A stretch of DNA of 64,000 bases from Elephas maximus indicus (taxonomy: Eukaryota; Chordata; Mammalia; Proboscidea; Elephantidae). The position numbers and the translations under genes are program-made. Positions 33,683 through 44,603 of this stretch are shown piece after piece. Below the pieces are notes generated by a model that was not told the DNA's origin, ran no database searches, and saw only the letters and a list, made by a program, of their open reading frames with translations. The stretch spans positions 75,718,001 to 75,782,000 of the forward strand of contig NC_064838.1 in NCBI RefSeq assembly GCF_024166365.1, read 5' to 3'. Numbering within the stretch: position 1 is the first letter of the stretch; every line of letters begins with the position of its first letter.

Positions 33683-34118
33683 TGTGATGGTTAAGGTTAA
33701 GTGTCCACTTTGCTAAGCCATGATTCTCAGTGATTCAGCAGATATTATTGCCCATGATGTGATCTGTTGTGAGCAGCCAAGCAGTTGAATATGGAGTTTC
33801 CTTGAGTGTGTGGACTTCTTCCAATATATAGGATGTTCTAGCAAAGCTCTCCCTCTCTTAATCCTGCCTCTGACTTATCACTCTGACTTCTGGTTCTTGG
33901 GACATGAGGCCTGTCTTCTGACCTGCTGATTTTGGGTTTTTCAGCCCCTGCAACCATGTGAGTCAGAAGAAGCCTCCAGTCTCATGGCTGACTGACAGAT
34001 TTGGGACTTGCCAGCCTCCACCACTGTGTGAGCCATTTCCCTGAAATAAATCCCTCTGTATTTTTATATATATGCTTTGCTGATTTTGCCCCTCTAGATA
34101 CCCCAGGCTAAGACAACA
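33683..34118 (+). mobile_element. ERV-L 3' LTR (copy Y)
   Basis: It begins 'tgtgatggttaaggttaagt', contains an 'ccctgaaataaatccctctg' poly(A)-signal region, and ends 'caggctaagacaaca' (436 bp). It is paralogous to 28572-29060. The sequence to its right, 'tgatagagctttgattttct', matches copy W at 13224 better than copy X does. Confidence 0.82.
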
Positions 34119-34476
34119 TGATAGAGCTTTGATTTTCTGTCTTGTAAAAGTAGTAGAGAATAGGTTGACTGAAGTTTGTCCCAAATGCTTGCAGACATTT
34201 ATTCCTTAGCTTGGTTATTATTAGCTCTTAACTTCCAGGTTAGTTTATTTTCTAATTTTTTTCATTTTGGTGAAAGTGTAGAGAGCCAACATACACTATT
34301 TCAACAATTTCCACTTGTAGGATTCAGTGACATGGGATACAGTGTTCAAGTTGCGTTACCATTCTCACTATTCTTTTCCACATTATCCCACTGCCATTAT
34401 TGTAAATTCTCTGCCGCCTGTTTCTAAGCTCACCTTTTTAGTTGCTGATTGTCAATTTGATCTCATGTAAATAATT

Positions 34477-35687
34477 TTTTTTTTATTTTTATTGTACTTC
34501 AAGTGAAAGTTTACAAGTCAAGTCAGTCTCATTCAAAAATTTCTATACACCTTGTTATATACTCCTAGTTGCTTTCCCCCTAAAGAGTTGAGACAGCACA
34601 TTTTTTTGACGTGTTATTGAATTCTATTGGGTAGAATTTTGTTAAGGATTTTTGCACCTAAGTTCATGAGGGATATAGATCTGTAATTTTCTTTTTTTGT
34701 GGTGTCTTTACTTGCTTTTGGTATCAGGGATATGCTGGCTTCATAGAATGAGCTTGGGAAGTATTTCATCTTTTTCTTTGCTCTGAAATACCTTTAGTAG
34801 TAGTGATGATAACTTTTCTCTGAAACTTTGGTAGAACTCTGCAGTGAAGCCATCAAGGCAAGGTTTTGTTGTTGTTGTTGGGAGTTTTTAAATTACCTTT
34901 TCAATCTCTTCTTTTGTTGTGGATTTATTTAGTTGTTCTATCTTTGTTTGTGTTAGTTTAAGTAGGTAGTGTGTTTCTAGAAATTCATCCATTTCTTGTG
35001 GGTTTTCAGATTTGTTAGAGTACAGTTTTTTGCAGTAATCTGATATGATTTTTTTAATCTCAGTTGGGTCTGTTATGATGTCATCCATCTCGTTTCTTAT
35101 TCAGGTTGTTTACTTCCTCTCCTGGTTTTCTTTTGTCAGTTTGGCCAATGGTTGATCAATTTTGTTAATTTTTTTTCAAAGAACATACTTTATTTTTGTT
35201 AACTCTTTCAATTGTTTTTCTGTTCTCTATTTCATTTAATTCTGCTCTAATTTTTATTGCTTTCTTTTGGCTCCTGAGGGTTCCTTTTGTGGCTCTCTCT
35301 CTATTTGTTCAAATTGTAGGGATAATTCTTTGATTTTGACCCTTTCTTCTTTTAGTATGTGTGCATTTATTGATATAAATTGACCTCTTCTTAACACTGC
35401 TTTAGCTGTGTCCCAAAGGTTCTGATAGGAAGTGTTTTCGTTCTCACTGGATTCTGTGAATTTCTTTATTCCATCTTTAATTTCTTCTATAACCCAGTCT
35501 TTTTTGAGCAGGGTATTTTTCAGTTTCCAAGTTTTTTATTTCTTTTCCCTGCTTTTTCTGTTATTGATTTCTACTTTTATGGCCGTATGGTCAGAGAAGA
35601 TGCTTTGTAATATTTCGATATTTTGGATTCTGTTAAGTCTTGATTTACAACCTAATACGTGGTCTGTTCTAGAGAATGTTCTATGTG
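34477..35687 (-). mobile_element. L1 insertion, internally deleted (minus)
   Basis: An L1 flanked by the 10 bp duplication 'gtaaataatt' (34467-34476 and 35688-35697). Left to right it holds a poly(T) run, about 130 bases of 3' UTR end, then, from about 34610, ORF2 sequence that lies much further 5' in the full-length element. The minus frame 34888-35088 reads 'MDDIITDPTEIKKIISDYCKKLYSNKSENPQEMDEFLETHYL'. About 3 kb of ORF2/3' UTR is missing and the 5' end is truncated. Copies W and X lack the insertion. Confidence 0.88.
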
Positions 35688-36540
35688 GTAAATAATTCTT
35701 TAAAAGAGCACAATGCTCAAAGCAGAGGTACTTCACTAAAGAAAGTAAGATTTCTTTAAATTTTTTTTGGTTCAAAGAAAACTTCAGGTAATAGTTTTCC
35801 TTTAAGGCTTAAAGTTTAAAAATTATCTCAGGGAAAACATTTTGGGGGCTCACAAAATCTGTCATTTTTTTTAATACATCAGCAATGAACATGTTAAAAA
35901 GGAAATTAAGAAAAGAATCCCCTTTACAATTGCATAAAAAAGAATACAATACCAGTGAATAACTTTAACAAAGAAAGTTAAAGACTTATATATAGAAAAC
36001 TATAGAACAGTACTAAAAGAAATTAAAGATGATCTAAATAAATAGAAGGACATTTCATGCTCATGTATCAGAAGACTCAATATTGTCAATATGTCAACAC
36101 TGCCTACAACAATCTATAAATTCAATGGAATCTCCCTCAAAGTTTCTATAGTCTTTACAGAAATGGAAAAATCAATCCTCAACCTTATATGAAACTGCCA
36201 AGGGTGCTGAATTGCCTAAACATCCCTGAAAAAGAGAAACAGAATTTGAGCACTCTCACCAGCCGAATCCTTGACTTCCAATCTTATGGTATGATCACGG
36301 TCACAGGATGGCTGTTGGAGCTCTGGACAACTTGTCTGAGATCTAGAGAAGCATCAAGGAGGAAGGTCAAAATGGACTTTCACTTCCAGTTGAATCATCT
36401 CAGTTCCTGCAAGTCCCACCTAATGACTTAGTTTGTATGCTATCGACCACCTTAATAATCAAAAGTTGCTGTGAAATATAATTTTTTTCAGCCTGGAACT
36501 ATTGCTTTTCCTGAAAATGTAAGACCTAATAATGAGGTAG

Positions 36541-36752
36541 AAAGGAGCCCTGGTGGCCCAGTGCTTAAGCACTTGATTGCTAACTGAAAGGCCAGCAGTT
36601 CAAACTCAGCTACCTGTCCATGGGAGAAAGATGTGACTGTCTGTTCCCATAAAGATTTATGTCTTGAAAACACTATGGGGGCAGTTCTACTCTGTCCTTC
36701 AGGGTTGTTATGAGTCAGACTTGACTTGACAGCAGTGGATTTGGTTTGGAAT
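36541..36752 (+). mobile_element. AfroSINE, plus strand (shared with X)
   Basis: The well-preserved head 'ggagccctggtggcccagtg' and 'aaggccagcagttcaaactc', the long-subtype insert, and the tail 'gacagcagtggatttggttt'. Orthologous by position to 30497-30700 after the block duplication. Confidence 0.92.
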
Positions 36753-37071
36753 GATTTAGAAGGGGCAAAATATAAAGAAGACAATCAGAACTCTACAATA
36801 TCTACTAGTCTTCCTTCTCTATCACATTACCAAGTGCTAGGATTACCTCCTCTCACACTAACACAGTTCATTGAAACTTTGTGTAGAAACACAGGGTGGT
36901 AATATTTTCCTCAGAAAGTGCTATATGATAAGGACTTAGAACTGATGGATTTTCAAGTTATTCCTTTAAATGTTTTATACTATTTTTTCCATGTTAAATA
37001 CAGATTTTATCAATTTGGCTATCTGAAACTCTTTCTGAGACAAACTCAAGACTCTTATTGCTATGGCAATG

Positions 37072-37460
37072 TATTAGTTTCCTGTGGCTGCACAACAAAA
37101 GTCTACAACGTAGGTGGCTTTAACAACAGAAATTTATTGTCTCACAGTTCTGAAGGCTGATAGTCCCAAAGTCAGTGTGACATGTTGATTCCTTCTGAGG
37201 CTTTGACTGAGAATCTGTTCTACTCCTCTCTCCTAGCTTCTGGCAGCATCACATGGCATTCTTCAACTGTCTATTTCTGTGTACCTTCTCCTCATTTATT
37301 AGTACACCTGCGGGACCCACCCTTCTGTAGTATGACCTCAGGTTAACCTAACTGATAACATCTTCATAGACAATATTTACAATCATAGTTACTTCCACAG
37401 GTTCAGGGGTTAGGACTTCAACATAACCTTTTGGTGGACACAAGTAAAATCATAACAGAT
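37072..37460 (-). mobile_element. MLT1-like LTR, minus strand (copy Y)
   Basis: 'gtattagtttcctgtggctg', 'tattgtctcacagttctgaa', 'gtatgacctcaggttaacct' and 'ttaggacttcaacataacct'. Paralogous to 15195 and 31035. A stretch near the middle ('cttctggcagcatcacatgg') is shortened relative to W. Confidence 0.85.
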
Positions 37461-38431
37461 GAGAACCTGCTTTATACACACTTGAATCAAGTTTTCAATA
37501 ACTTGTTCTGAAATCAACTTTTGTGGTCTTCTAGGAGTGAGTTCAAATGCAAATGCATAGCTTAAACTTACACACCCAAAGGACTATCTATTTTGAAGGT
37601 CGTGGTTTTTACATACTCAAATTCTGCCAACCATGGACTCTTCCATTTGGGTGATTTGTCCTCATATTGTTCTTTTTGATTTTCTCCCCTGAGAACCTGG
37701 TAAGGTAAGTCATGTTCTATGCGAATGATTATCTTTGTGCCATCTCTGGAGATGCAGAATCTACTCTTAGAATTATGATCAAGGTCCCAATGAGTTTAAT
37801 TATGGTAGGCTCACCCTTGGTGTTGCACCCATTCAATTACTCAACAATATATGTTATAGTTCAAAAGTAAAGTATCCACAGATTTTTGCCCTTACCACAG
37901 ACAGTGGTTGTCTACATGAGTATTTATATTACTGGCTTTTTCAGGAATTGAAATGATGAACTCGAAGCATAACAAAATATGGATATGAGATATTCTTCAT
38001 CCTTCAGGCAAACCAAAGTTTAACTATTCTGTATGAAGTCAGGGCAGTATAACAAATTGTGAATCAAAATGTTGTGAAGGCTTTTTCACTATTTCACTTC
38101 CAAAACACAAACTGTAGAATATTTAGATAAATAATTCATGATTTTTTCACAGAACTTTTTTTTTTAACCTTATATTAGTTGTTTCACATTTGTTTTTACA
38201 ATCAAGTTTCAGACTTCTTTTGGTTGCAGGCCATTTTTGATATCCATCTTGAAAATATCAACAATTTAAAAGGTATCATTTTTCTGAAAGTCTGAGATGA
38301 GACAGACTTCTTGCAGCAAGGAAATATTTGGTCACATGGAAACGTTTCTTGATCCAGAGATGGTGTGTGTACTATCTTACTCTCTGTGTTCACAGAGATG
38401 ACATCAGTGCATGAAGATATTGTCTTTTAAG

Positions 38432-38489
38432 ACAAGGGAGAAGGCACCACAACCCAAAATTTGGATTGAATGACTGCCTCATTATGCAG
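38432..38489 (+). promoter_or_regulatory. Candidate 5' UTR exon of OR pseudogene
   Basis: Counterpart of 16650-16708, keeping 'acaagggagaaggcaccaca' and the donor 'cag/gtaaac', with the acceptor shifted to TTTTAAG. Conservation of the donor in a locus whose coding part is dead may simply reflect recent duplication. Confidence 0.25.
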
Positions 38490-38712
38490 GTAAACCAGGA
38501 AGTGTTATTATACATTAAGTGTTTTTACTAGGCTTTAGATTATGCAAGAGTACATTGCTAGTGTGATTTGGAATGTCATAGACTTTTAAAAGTTCTCCTA
38601 TGTGATTCTTATAATTAATCATGTTGGAGATCCTTTGTGATCAATAGAATATATGAATATTAAGTCAGTTCTGTAATGCTGTTTTGGATATTTTCATACT
38701 ATAAGATCCATA

Positions 38713-38770
38713 TATATAGGGCCGCTATGAGTCATAATCGACTTGAAGGCATTGGGTTTTTTTTTTTTTT
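38713..38770 (+). mobile_element. 5'-truncated AfroSINE tail (about 58 bp)
   Basis: Only the end of the SINE is present ('agggccgctatgagtcataa', 'tcgacttgaaggcattgggt', poly T), flanked by 'aagatccatat' on both sides (38702-38712 and 38771-38781). The OR1 paralogue near 16920 lacks it. It shows that AfroSINEs can be 5'-truncated like L1 insertions. Confidence 0.85.
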
Positions 38771-39770
38771 AAGATCCATATTACATTTATTTTCTCTAAC
38801 ATTTGTATTCTTAGACACTAATTCAAGTATAACTATTTGGGGGATATTTTAATGGGCAGATATTTGTAAATATCATTGTAGGATCAACTGTAGTGTTCCA
38901 AAGCACTGTTTGTTAATCCTTTAACTTAGAGAATGATGTACCATCCATAAAATTTGAATGATTGACTTTTTAGAACATAAGATGATGTTATGCAAGAAAG
39001 CTATTACTTCAATCCATAGAAATAATAGGCTGGGTGAGAAAATGAGTGTAATGAACCATTAGATTTAGCAAGGTGAAGGTGTTTTTTATGAAGAAAAGAG
39101 AGAATTGGGTTGCTTGTTTGAAGGAGATGTGGAGTTGGTGGATAAATTATTTAAGCAATGGAGATACTATGCTGTATAAATACGTGGACGGAATAATGCA
39201 AATTGTAGAAGAAAACTAATGATGTACCAAAGGAGGAGACAATTACAGGAGCACTGTTTTGAGTGTGATGAAGACTATGGAACCCAAAGCACATGCAGAG
39301 GACTTGGCCTTAGTTAGAAACACGGACAATCCATGTATTACAAAGAGGGGGTCAGCAGAATTATGAGGCCAGATATTAAAGTTAATGTCAGCAGACACTT
39401 AGAGAGCATCTGGTATCATCATTAGGATTATTTTAAGAGATAAAAGGGCTGGTAAATATCAATAATATTTTGACTTTTTTTTTGTATATGTGCCTTTTTC
39501 TTTTTCTTATTTTTGGAATCTACCCTCTCATCATTTTCATTCTTTCACATACATCACCAGCACACATGTAACCTGTCTGTAACAGCAACAAATATGTTTC
39601 CTCCATATTTTTCCTGTACTCATATAATCATATACAAACATTTATTAGCTAATTTATTATATTATGGATAGTTTTATGTTCATTTATTTCTTGCTCAACT
39701 GTACTTTGTGGGAATTTCTCTAACAATACCAGCATAGTTCTAATTCATTCTTTCAAATGCATGTATTCCA

Positions 39771-39937
39771 TTTAATTGAATTTTTCAAGATATATTCAAC
39801 TATTTCTCTATCGATTGAAATCCACTTAAATTTTGTTTCTGTCGTATTTATTATTTAATGCCATTATAAATAATTCAACAAAAACATACCACAAGTATAA
39901 TCTTAGGTACTGCCGCCTTACTTCCTGTGGATAGATT
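39771..39937 (-). mobile_element. Old L1-like fragment, left part
   Basis: AT-rich sequence interrupted by the L1 at 39958. It resumes at 44604 and seems to be an old L1 3' region (right side 'caaaatgacatctgttattt', 'catttgcccactttactatt'). Identity is moderate because of divergence. Confidence 0.45.
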
Positions 39938-39957
39938 CTAAAGAGTGTAATTTTTGT
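39938..39957. repeat. 20 bp target-site duplication, left
   Basis: 'ctaaagagtgtaatttttgt', perfectly repeated at 44584-44603. It brackets the 3'-truncated L1 and shows that the truncation arose at insertion and not by a later deletion. Confidence 0.95.
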
Positions 39958-41794
39958 TACGGGTCTATTTAGTTGATCTACTTCTGATTGTGTTAGTTTA
40001 GGTAGGTAGTGTTTTCCCAGGAATTCATCCATTTCTTCTAGGTTTGCAAATTTGTTAGAGTACAATTTTTCGTAATAATCTGATATGATTCTTTTAATTT
40101 CAGTTGGGTCTGTTGTGATGTGGCCCATCTCATTTCTTATTCGGGTTATTTGTTTCCTTTCCTGTATTTCTTTAGTCAGTCTGGCCAATGGTTTATCAAT
40201 TTTGTTAATTTTTTCAAAGAACCAGCTTTTGGCTTTGTTAATTCTTTCAATTGTTTTTCTGTTCTCTAATTCATTTAGCTCAGCTCTAATTTTCGCTTTT
40301 TGTTTTCTTCTGGTGCCTGATGGATTCTTTTGTTGCTCACTTTCTATTCAAGTTGTAGGGACAGTTTTCTGCTTTTGGCTCTTTCTTCTTTTTGTATGTG
40401 TGCATTTATCGATATAAATTGGCCTCTGAGCACTGCTTTTGCTGTGTCCCAGAGGTTTTGATAGGAAGTATTTTCATTCTCGTTGCATTCTATGAATTGC
40501 CTTATTCCCTCCTTAATGTCTACTATAACCCAGTCTTTTTTCAGGAGGGTATCGTTCAGTTTCCAAGTATTTGACTTCTTTTCCCTAATTTTTCTGTTAT
40601 TGATTTCCACATTTATGGCCTTGTGGTCTGAGAAGATGCTTTGTAATATTTCGATGTTTTGGACTCTGCAAAGGTTTGTTTTATGACCTAATATGTGGTC
40701 TATTCTAGAGAATGTTCCATGTGCACTAGAAAAAAAAGTATACTTTGAAGCAGTTGGGTGGAGAGTTCTGTATAAGTCAATGAGGTCAAGTTGGTTGATT
40801 GTTGTAATTAGGTCTTTCGTGTCTCTATTGAGCTTCTTACCGGATGTGATGTCCTGTCCTTCTCCGAAAGTGGTGTGTTGAAGTCTCCTTCTATAATTGT
40901 GGAGGTGTGTATCTCACTTTTCAGTTCTATTAAAATTTCTTTTATGTATCTTGCAGCCCTGTCATTGGGTGCATAAATATTTAATATGGTTATATCTTCC
41001 TGATCAATTGTCCCTTTAATCACTATGTAGTGTCCTTCTTTATCCTTTGTGGTGGATTTAAGTTTAAAGTCTATTTTGTCAGAAATTAAAATTGCTACCA
41101 CTGCTCTTTTTTGCTTATTGTTTCCTTGATATATTTTTTCCAAATTTTGTTTTTTTTTTTGAGTTTTAGTTTGTGTCTTTAAGTCTAAGGTGTGTCTCTT
41201 GTAGGCAGCATATACACGGATCGTGTTTCTTTATCCAATCTGAGACTCTCTGTCTCTTTATTGGTACATTTAGTCCATTTACATTCAGTGTAATTATAGA
41301 TAAGTAAGTGTTTTTTTTTTTTTTTTTTTAGTGTTGTCATTTTGATGCCTTTTTCTGTGTGTTGTTGACAATTTCAATTTTCCACTTACTTTTTTGTGCT
41401 GAGACATTTTTCTTTGTAAATTGTGTGTTCCTCATTTTCATAGTATTTGACTTCATGTTTGCTGAGTCGTTATGTTTTTCTTGGTTTTTATTTTGAGTTA
41501 TGGAGTTATTATACCTCTTTGTGGTTACCTTAATATTTGCCCCTATTTTTCTAAGTAAAAACCTAACTTGTATTGTCCTATATCGCCTTGTATCCCTCTC
41601 CATACAGCAGTTCTATGCCACCTGTATTTAGTCCCTGTTTTTGATTATTGTGATCTTTTACATATTGACTTCCATGATTCCCTGTTTTGAGCAATTTTTT
41701 TTAAATTAATCATAATTTGTTTTTGTGATTTCCCTATTTGAGTTGATATCAGGATGTTCTGTTCCGTGACCTTGTGTTGTGCTGGTATCTGATA

Positions 41795-42862
41795 TTATTG
41801 GTTTTCTGGCCAAACAATTTCCTTTAGTATTCCTTGCAGCTTTGGTTTGGTTTTTGCAAATTCTCTAAGCTTGTGTTTATCTGTAAATATCTTAATTTTG
41901 CCTTCATATTTCAGAGAGAGTTTTGCTGGATATATGATCCTTGGCTGGCAGTTTTTCTCCTTCAGTGCTCTGCATATGTCATCCCATTGCCTTCTTGCCT
42001 GCATGGTTTCTGCTGAGTAGTCTGAACTTATTCTTACTGATTCTCCCTTGTAGGAGACCTTTCTTTTCTCCCTGGCTGCTTTTAAAATTTTCTCTTTATC
42101 GTTGGTTTTGGCAAGTTTGATGATAATATGTCTTGGTGTTTTTCTTTTTGGATCAATCTTAAATGGGGTTCGATGAGCGTCTTGGATAGATATCCTTTTG
42201 TCTTTCATGATGTCAGGGAAGTTTTCTGTCAGGAGTTCTTCAACTATTTTCTCTGTGTTTTCTGCCCTCCCTCCCTGTTCTGGGACTCCAATGACACGCA
42301 AATTATCCTTCTTGATAGAGTCCCACATGATTCTTAGGGTTTCCTCATTTTTTTAAATTCTTTTATCTGATTTTTTTTCAGCTATGTTGGTGTTAATTCC
42401 CTGGTCCTCCAGTTTTCCCAGTCTGCATTCTAATTGCTCGAGTCTGCTCCTCTGACTTCCTATTGCATTGCCTAATTCTGTAATTTTATTGTTAATCTTT
42501 TGGATTTCTGAATGCTGTCTCTCTATGGATTCTTGCAACTTATTAATTTTTCCACTGTGTTCTTGAATAATCTTTTTGAGTTCTTCAACAGTTTTATCAG
42601 TGTGTTCCTTGGCTTTTTCTGCAAATTGCTTTATTTCATTTCTGAGGTCCTCCCTGATGTCTTGAAGCATTCTGTAAATTAGTTTTTTATATTCTGTATC
42701 TGGCAATTCCAGGATTGTATCTTCATTTGGGAAAGATTTTGATTCTTTTGTTTGGGGTGTTGTAGAAGCTGTCATGGTCTGCTTCTTTATGTGGTTTGAT
42801 ATCGACTGCTGTCTCCAAGCCATCACGAAGATATTGTAGTGATTTATTCTGTATTTGCTCAC
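41795..42862 (-). pseudogene. L1 ORF1 (nucleic-acid-binding protein), one stop
   Basis: The L1 ORF1 protein is an RNA-binding trimer with a coiled coil. The N-terminal frame (42862-42353) includes heptad-rich 'ELKKIIQEHSGKINKLQESIERQHSEIQKINNKITELGNAI'. The C-terminal frame (42328-41795) carries the RRM-like and C-terminal domains ('DKRISIQDAHRTPFKIDPKRKTPRHIIIKL', 'RRQWDDICRALKEKNCQPRIIYPAKLS'). The two lie in the same frame, separated by a single TAA (plus 42353-42355) where the sister copy has TTA (Leu). Otherwise near intact; the start may be the internal Met before 'AWRQQS'. Confidence 0.9.
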
Positions 42863-43899
42863 TGAGTCTTATCTTGTTTTGTTTTCTTTCAATATACGTG
42901 CATGGGCTACTAGATTGTGCTGTCTTGATTGTTGCAGCCCTTGACTCACTTATGACCTATTACCAGCTGGTTTGGGCTGTTACCAGATATATAAGCCTAA
43001 GAGTCCATTCACTATTCTTGAGTAGAATCTGATTTTGGGTCATCAAGTGTGTGATGCAGACTGTCACTTATCCACCTAGAGAAGTAGTAGTGATAGTTGT
43101 GTGCACCAGATTCTAGTAGCAGCTGGGGTTCACACTCCAGGGGGGGCAGGATGCTGACAGGCTTCCCCCAAGTGTCAGTGAGGTAGGTGTGTCTCTATTC
43201 CTAAAGCACTTTGGTGGGTGAACTCTGCGACTGTACCTTAGGCCCCCAATGCAAGTACCTCTACAGATTGGTAGATGTCACCCTCCTTAGACACCCTAAG
43301 GCAGGAGGCTAGGTGGCCTGGGGGGAGCTTCAGCCCTCAGTTCCCTGTTGTGGTTCAGTGAGGGCTCTGTTGAATACGCAGAGATATCAGACCTGGAAAA
43401 CTTGTCTTTCCAGTAAATCTGCTAAAAAAAAAATGCAGTCAGATCCCTGCCAGAAATGCCTTTGCATTATAATAGCCACCTTGTTCCCTGTAGCATTGAA
43501 AGCTGGAGACCGTGGATCACATATGCTTGGCTGGAGCTGGTTCTGTGGTTTTAGTCCAATTAGGGAAGGATTTTTGGTCCCTGGGTTTTTTGTGGTTGCT
43601 TCTCTCAGGCCGGAAGAATGGGTTAGGAAAAGACCAGAAAAAAAAAGGGAAAAGAAAAACCGCGGAGCAATTCTCCCTCTGGCTCAGGAAATTCCAATGT
43701 TAATGAAGCCTCCTGGGAGGGGAGGGGAGGGTTCAGAAACACAGGAGAGAGTAGCACTCCGGAATATAGACAAAATTACTTATCTTGCTTGGGATGACTA
43801 TTTTATCTGAGATTCCCGAGGGGCGTGTCGCCTATGTGTGCTGGCTGGGTAGAGATTGCCCCCGAGGGTTAGGCCCACAGAAGCCAAGGTCAGTTCCTC

Positions 43900-44420
43900 T
43901 GCTGCCAGTCCTAAGCCCAGTGTCAAGGTTCCCCGGCTGGGACGCTGCACTCCCGGCTCCAAAAACAGTCGCTGCCTCCTGGGGACTTCTCCTCCCGCCA
44001 GCTGCATAGCTGCGCCGCCGGCGCGGACCGGCTGGGCCCTCTCCCGGGGTCAGTTCAGGGGGGTAGGGCTGTGCCCCGTGTTTTCACCTTCACAGGATGT
44101 CCTGCTCAGCTCCACTGTGCCCAATCAAAAGCCCCGCGCCAAGGTTCCCCAGCTGGGATGCTTCACTTCCGGCTCCAAAACCAGTCGCTGGCTCCTGGCG
44201 ACTTCTCCTCCCGCCAGCCGCATTGCCGCACGGCCTGCAGGGACCAGCTGCTCCCCTCCCCGGGGTCAGTTCAGGGGGGTAGAGCTGCGCCTCGTGTTTG
44301 CGCCGTCACAGGATGCAGTGCTCAGCTCCCCTGCGCCCAGTCCTAAGCCCGGCGCCAAAGTTACCTGACTGGGACGCTGGTTCCAGGCTCCGAAAACAGT
44401 CTCTGCTTCCCCGCAGTTGT
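43900..44420 (-). promoter_or_regulatory. L1 5' UTR tandem GC-rich monomers (copy A)
   Basis: Repeats with a period of about 216 bp. 'ggctgggacgctgcactccc', 'agctgggatgcttcacttcc' and 'tgactgggacgctggttcca' mark equivalent positions at about 43935, 44151 and 44366. Each is followed by 'ggctccaaaa...cagtcgctg' and, except the last, by 'ggggtcagttcaggggggta'. By analogy with mouse L1 these are promoter units. GC and CpG content is far above the surroundings. Confidence 0.8.
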
Positions 44421-44583
44421 TCATTCTGGGTCTCTGTCACTCAAGTCAAGTCTTTAAATCTGTGTTTGTTGGTCAGGGTTCGTAGATTGTCATGTATGTG
44501 ATCGATTCACTTGTTTTTCTGAGTCTTTGTTGCAAGAGGGATTGGAGGTAGCATCTACCTAGTCAGCCATCTTGGCCCCCCTC

Positions 44584-44603
44584 CTAAAGAGTGTAATTTT
44601 TGT
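44584..44603. repeat. 20 bp target-site duplication, right
   Basis: Identical to 39938-39957. The sequence after it ('aatgaaaagtatatgt') continues the old L1-like sequence interrupted at 39937. Confidence 0.95.

Larger units (their letters stand above)
34119..38130. repeat. Segmental repeat copy Y (OR2 upstream block)
   Basis: Third copy of the block, continuous into OR pseudogene upstream sequence just as W is continuous into OR1. It holds a Y-only L1 (34477-35687), an L1 ORF2 fragment shared with W and X (35935-36180), the AfroSINE shared with X, and the MLT1-like LTR at 37072-37460. Confidence 0.87.
38131..39770. other. Upstream region of OR pseudogene
   Basis: Aligns with 16300-17830 upstream of OR1, with the same candidate exon (38432-38489) and donor. 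No other gene is visible. It contains a tiny AfroSINE remnant (38713-38770). Confidence 0.6.
39958..44583 (-). mobile_element. Young L1, 5'-complete but 3'-truncated (minus)
   Basis: On the minus strand: GC-rich 5' UTR with tandem monomers (about 43100-44583), ORF1 (42862 to 41795), then the ORF2 N-terminal endonuclease part and RT start. The element stops inside ORF2 near the codons 'NRPVT' at 39958 and has no 3' UTR or poly(A). Flanking 20 bp duplications are perfect. In the full-length relative (51565) the sense strand continues 'acccataacaaaaaaagaga', an internal A-rich tract at exactly this point. ORF2 is also broken at several sites, so the element is dead. Confidence 0.93.

Noticed and set aside
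43856-44368. 170-codon plus-strand frame rich in Pro, Ser and Arg
   Set aside because: Lies antisense across the GC-rich L1 5' UTR monomers; few stops are expected there and the repeats in the peptide mirror the DNA monomers.
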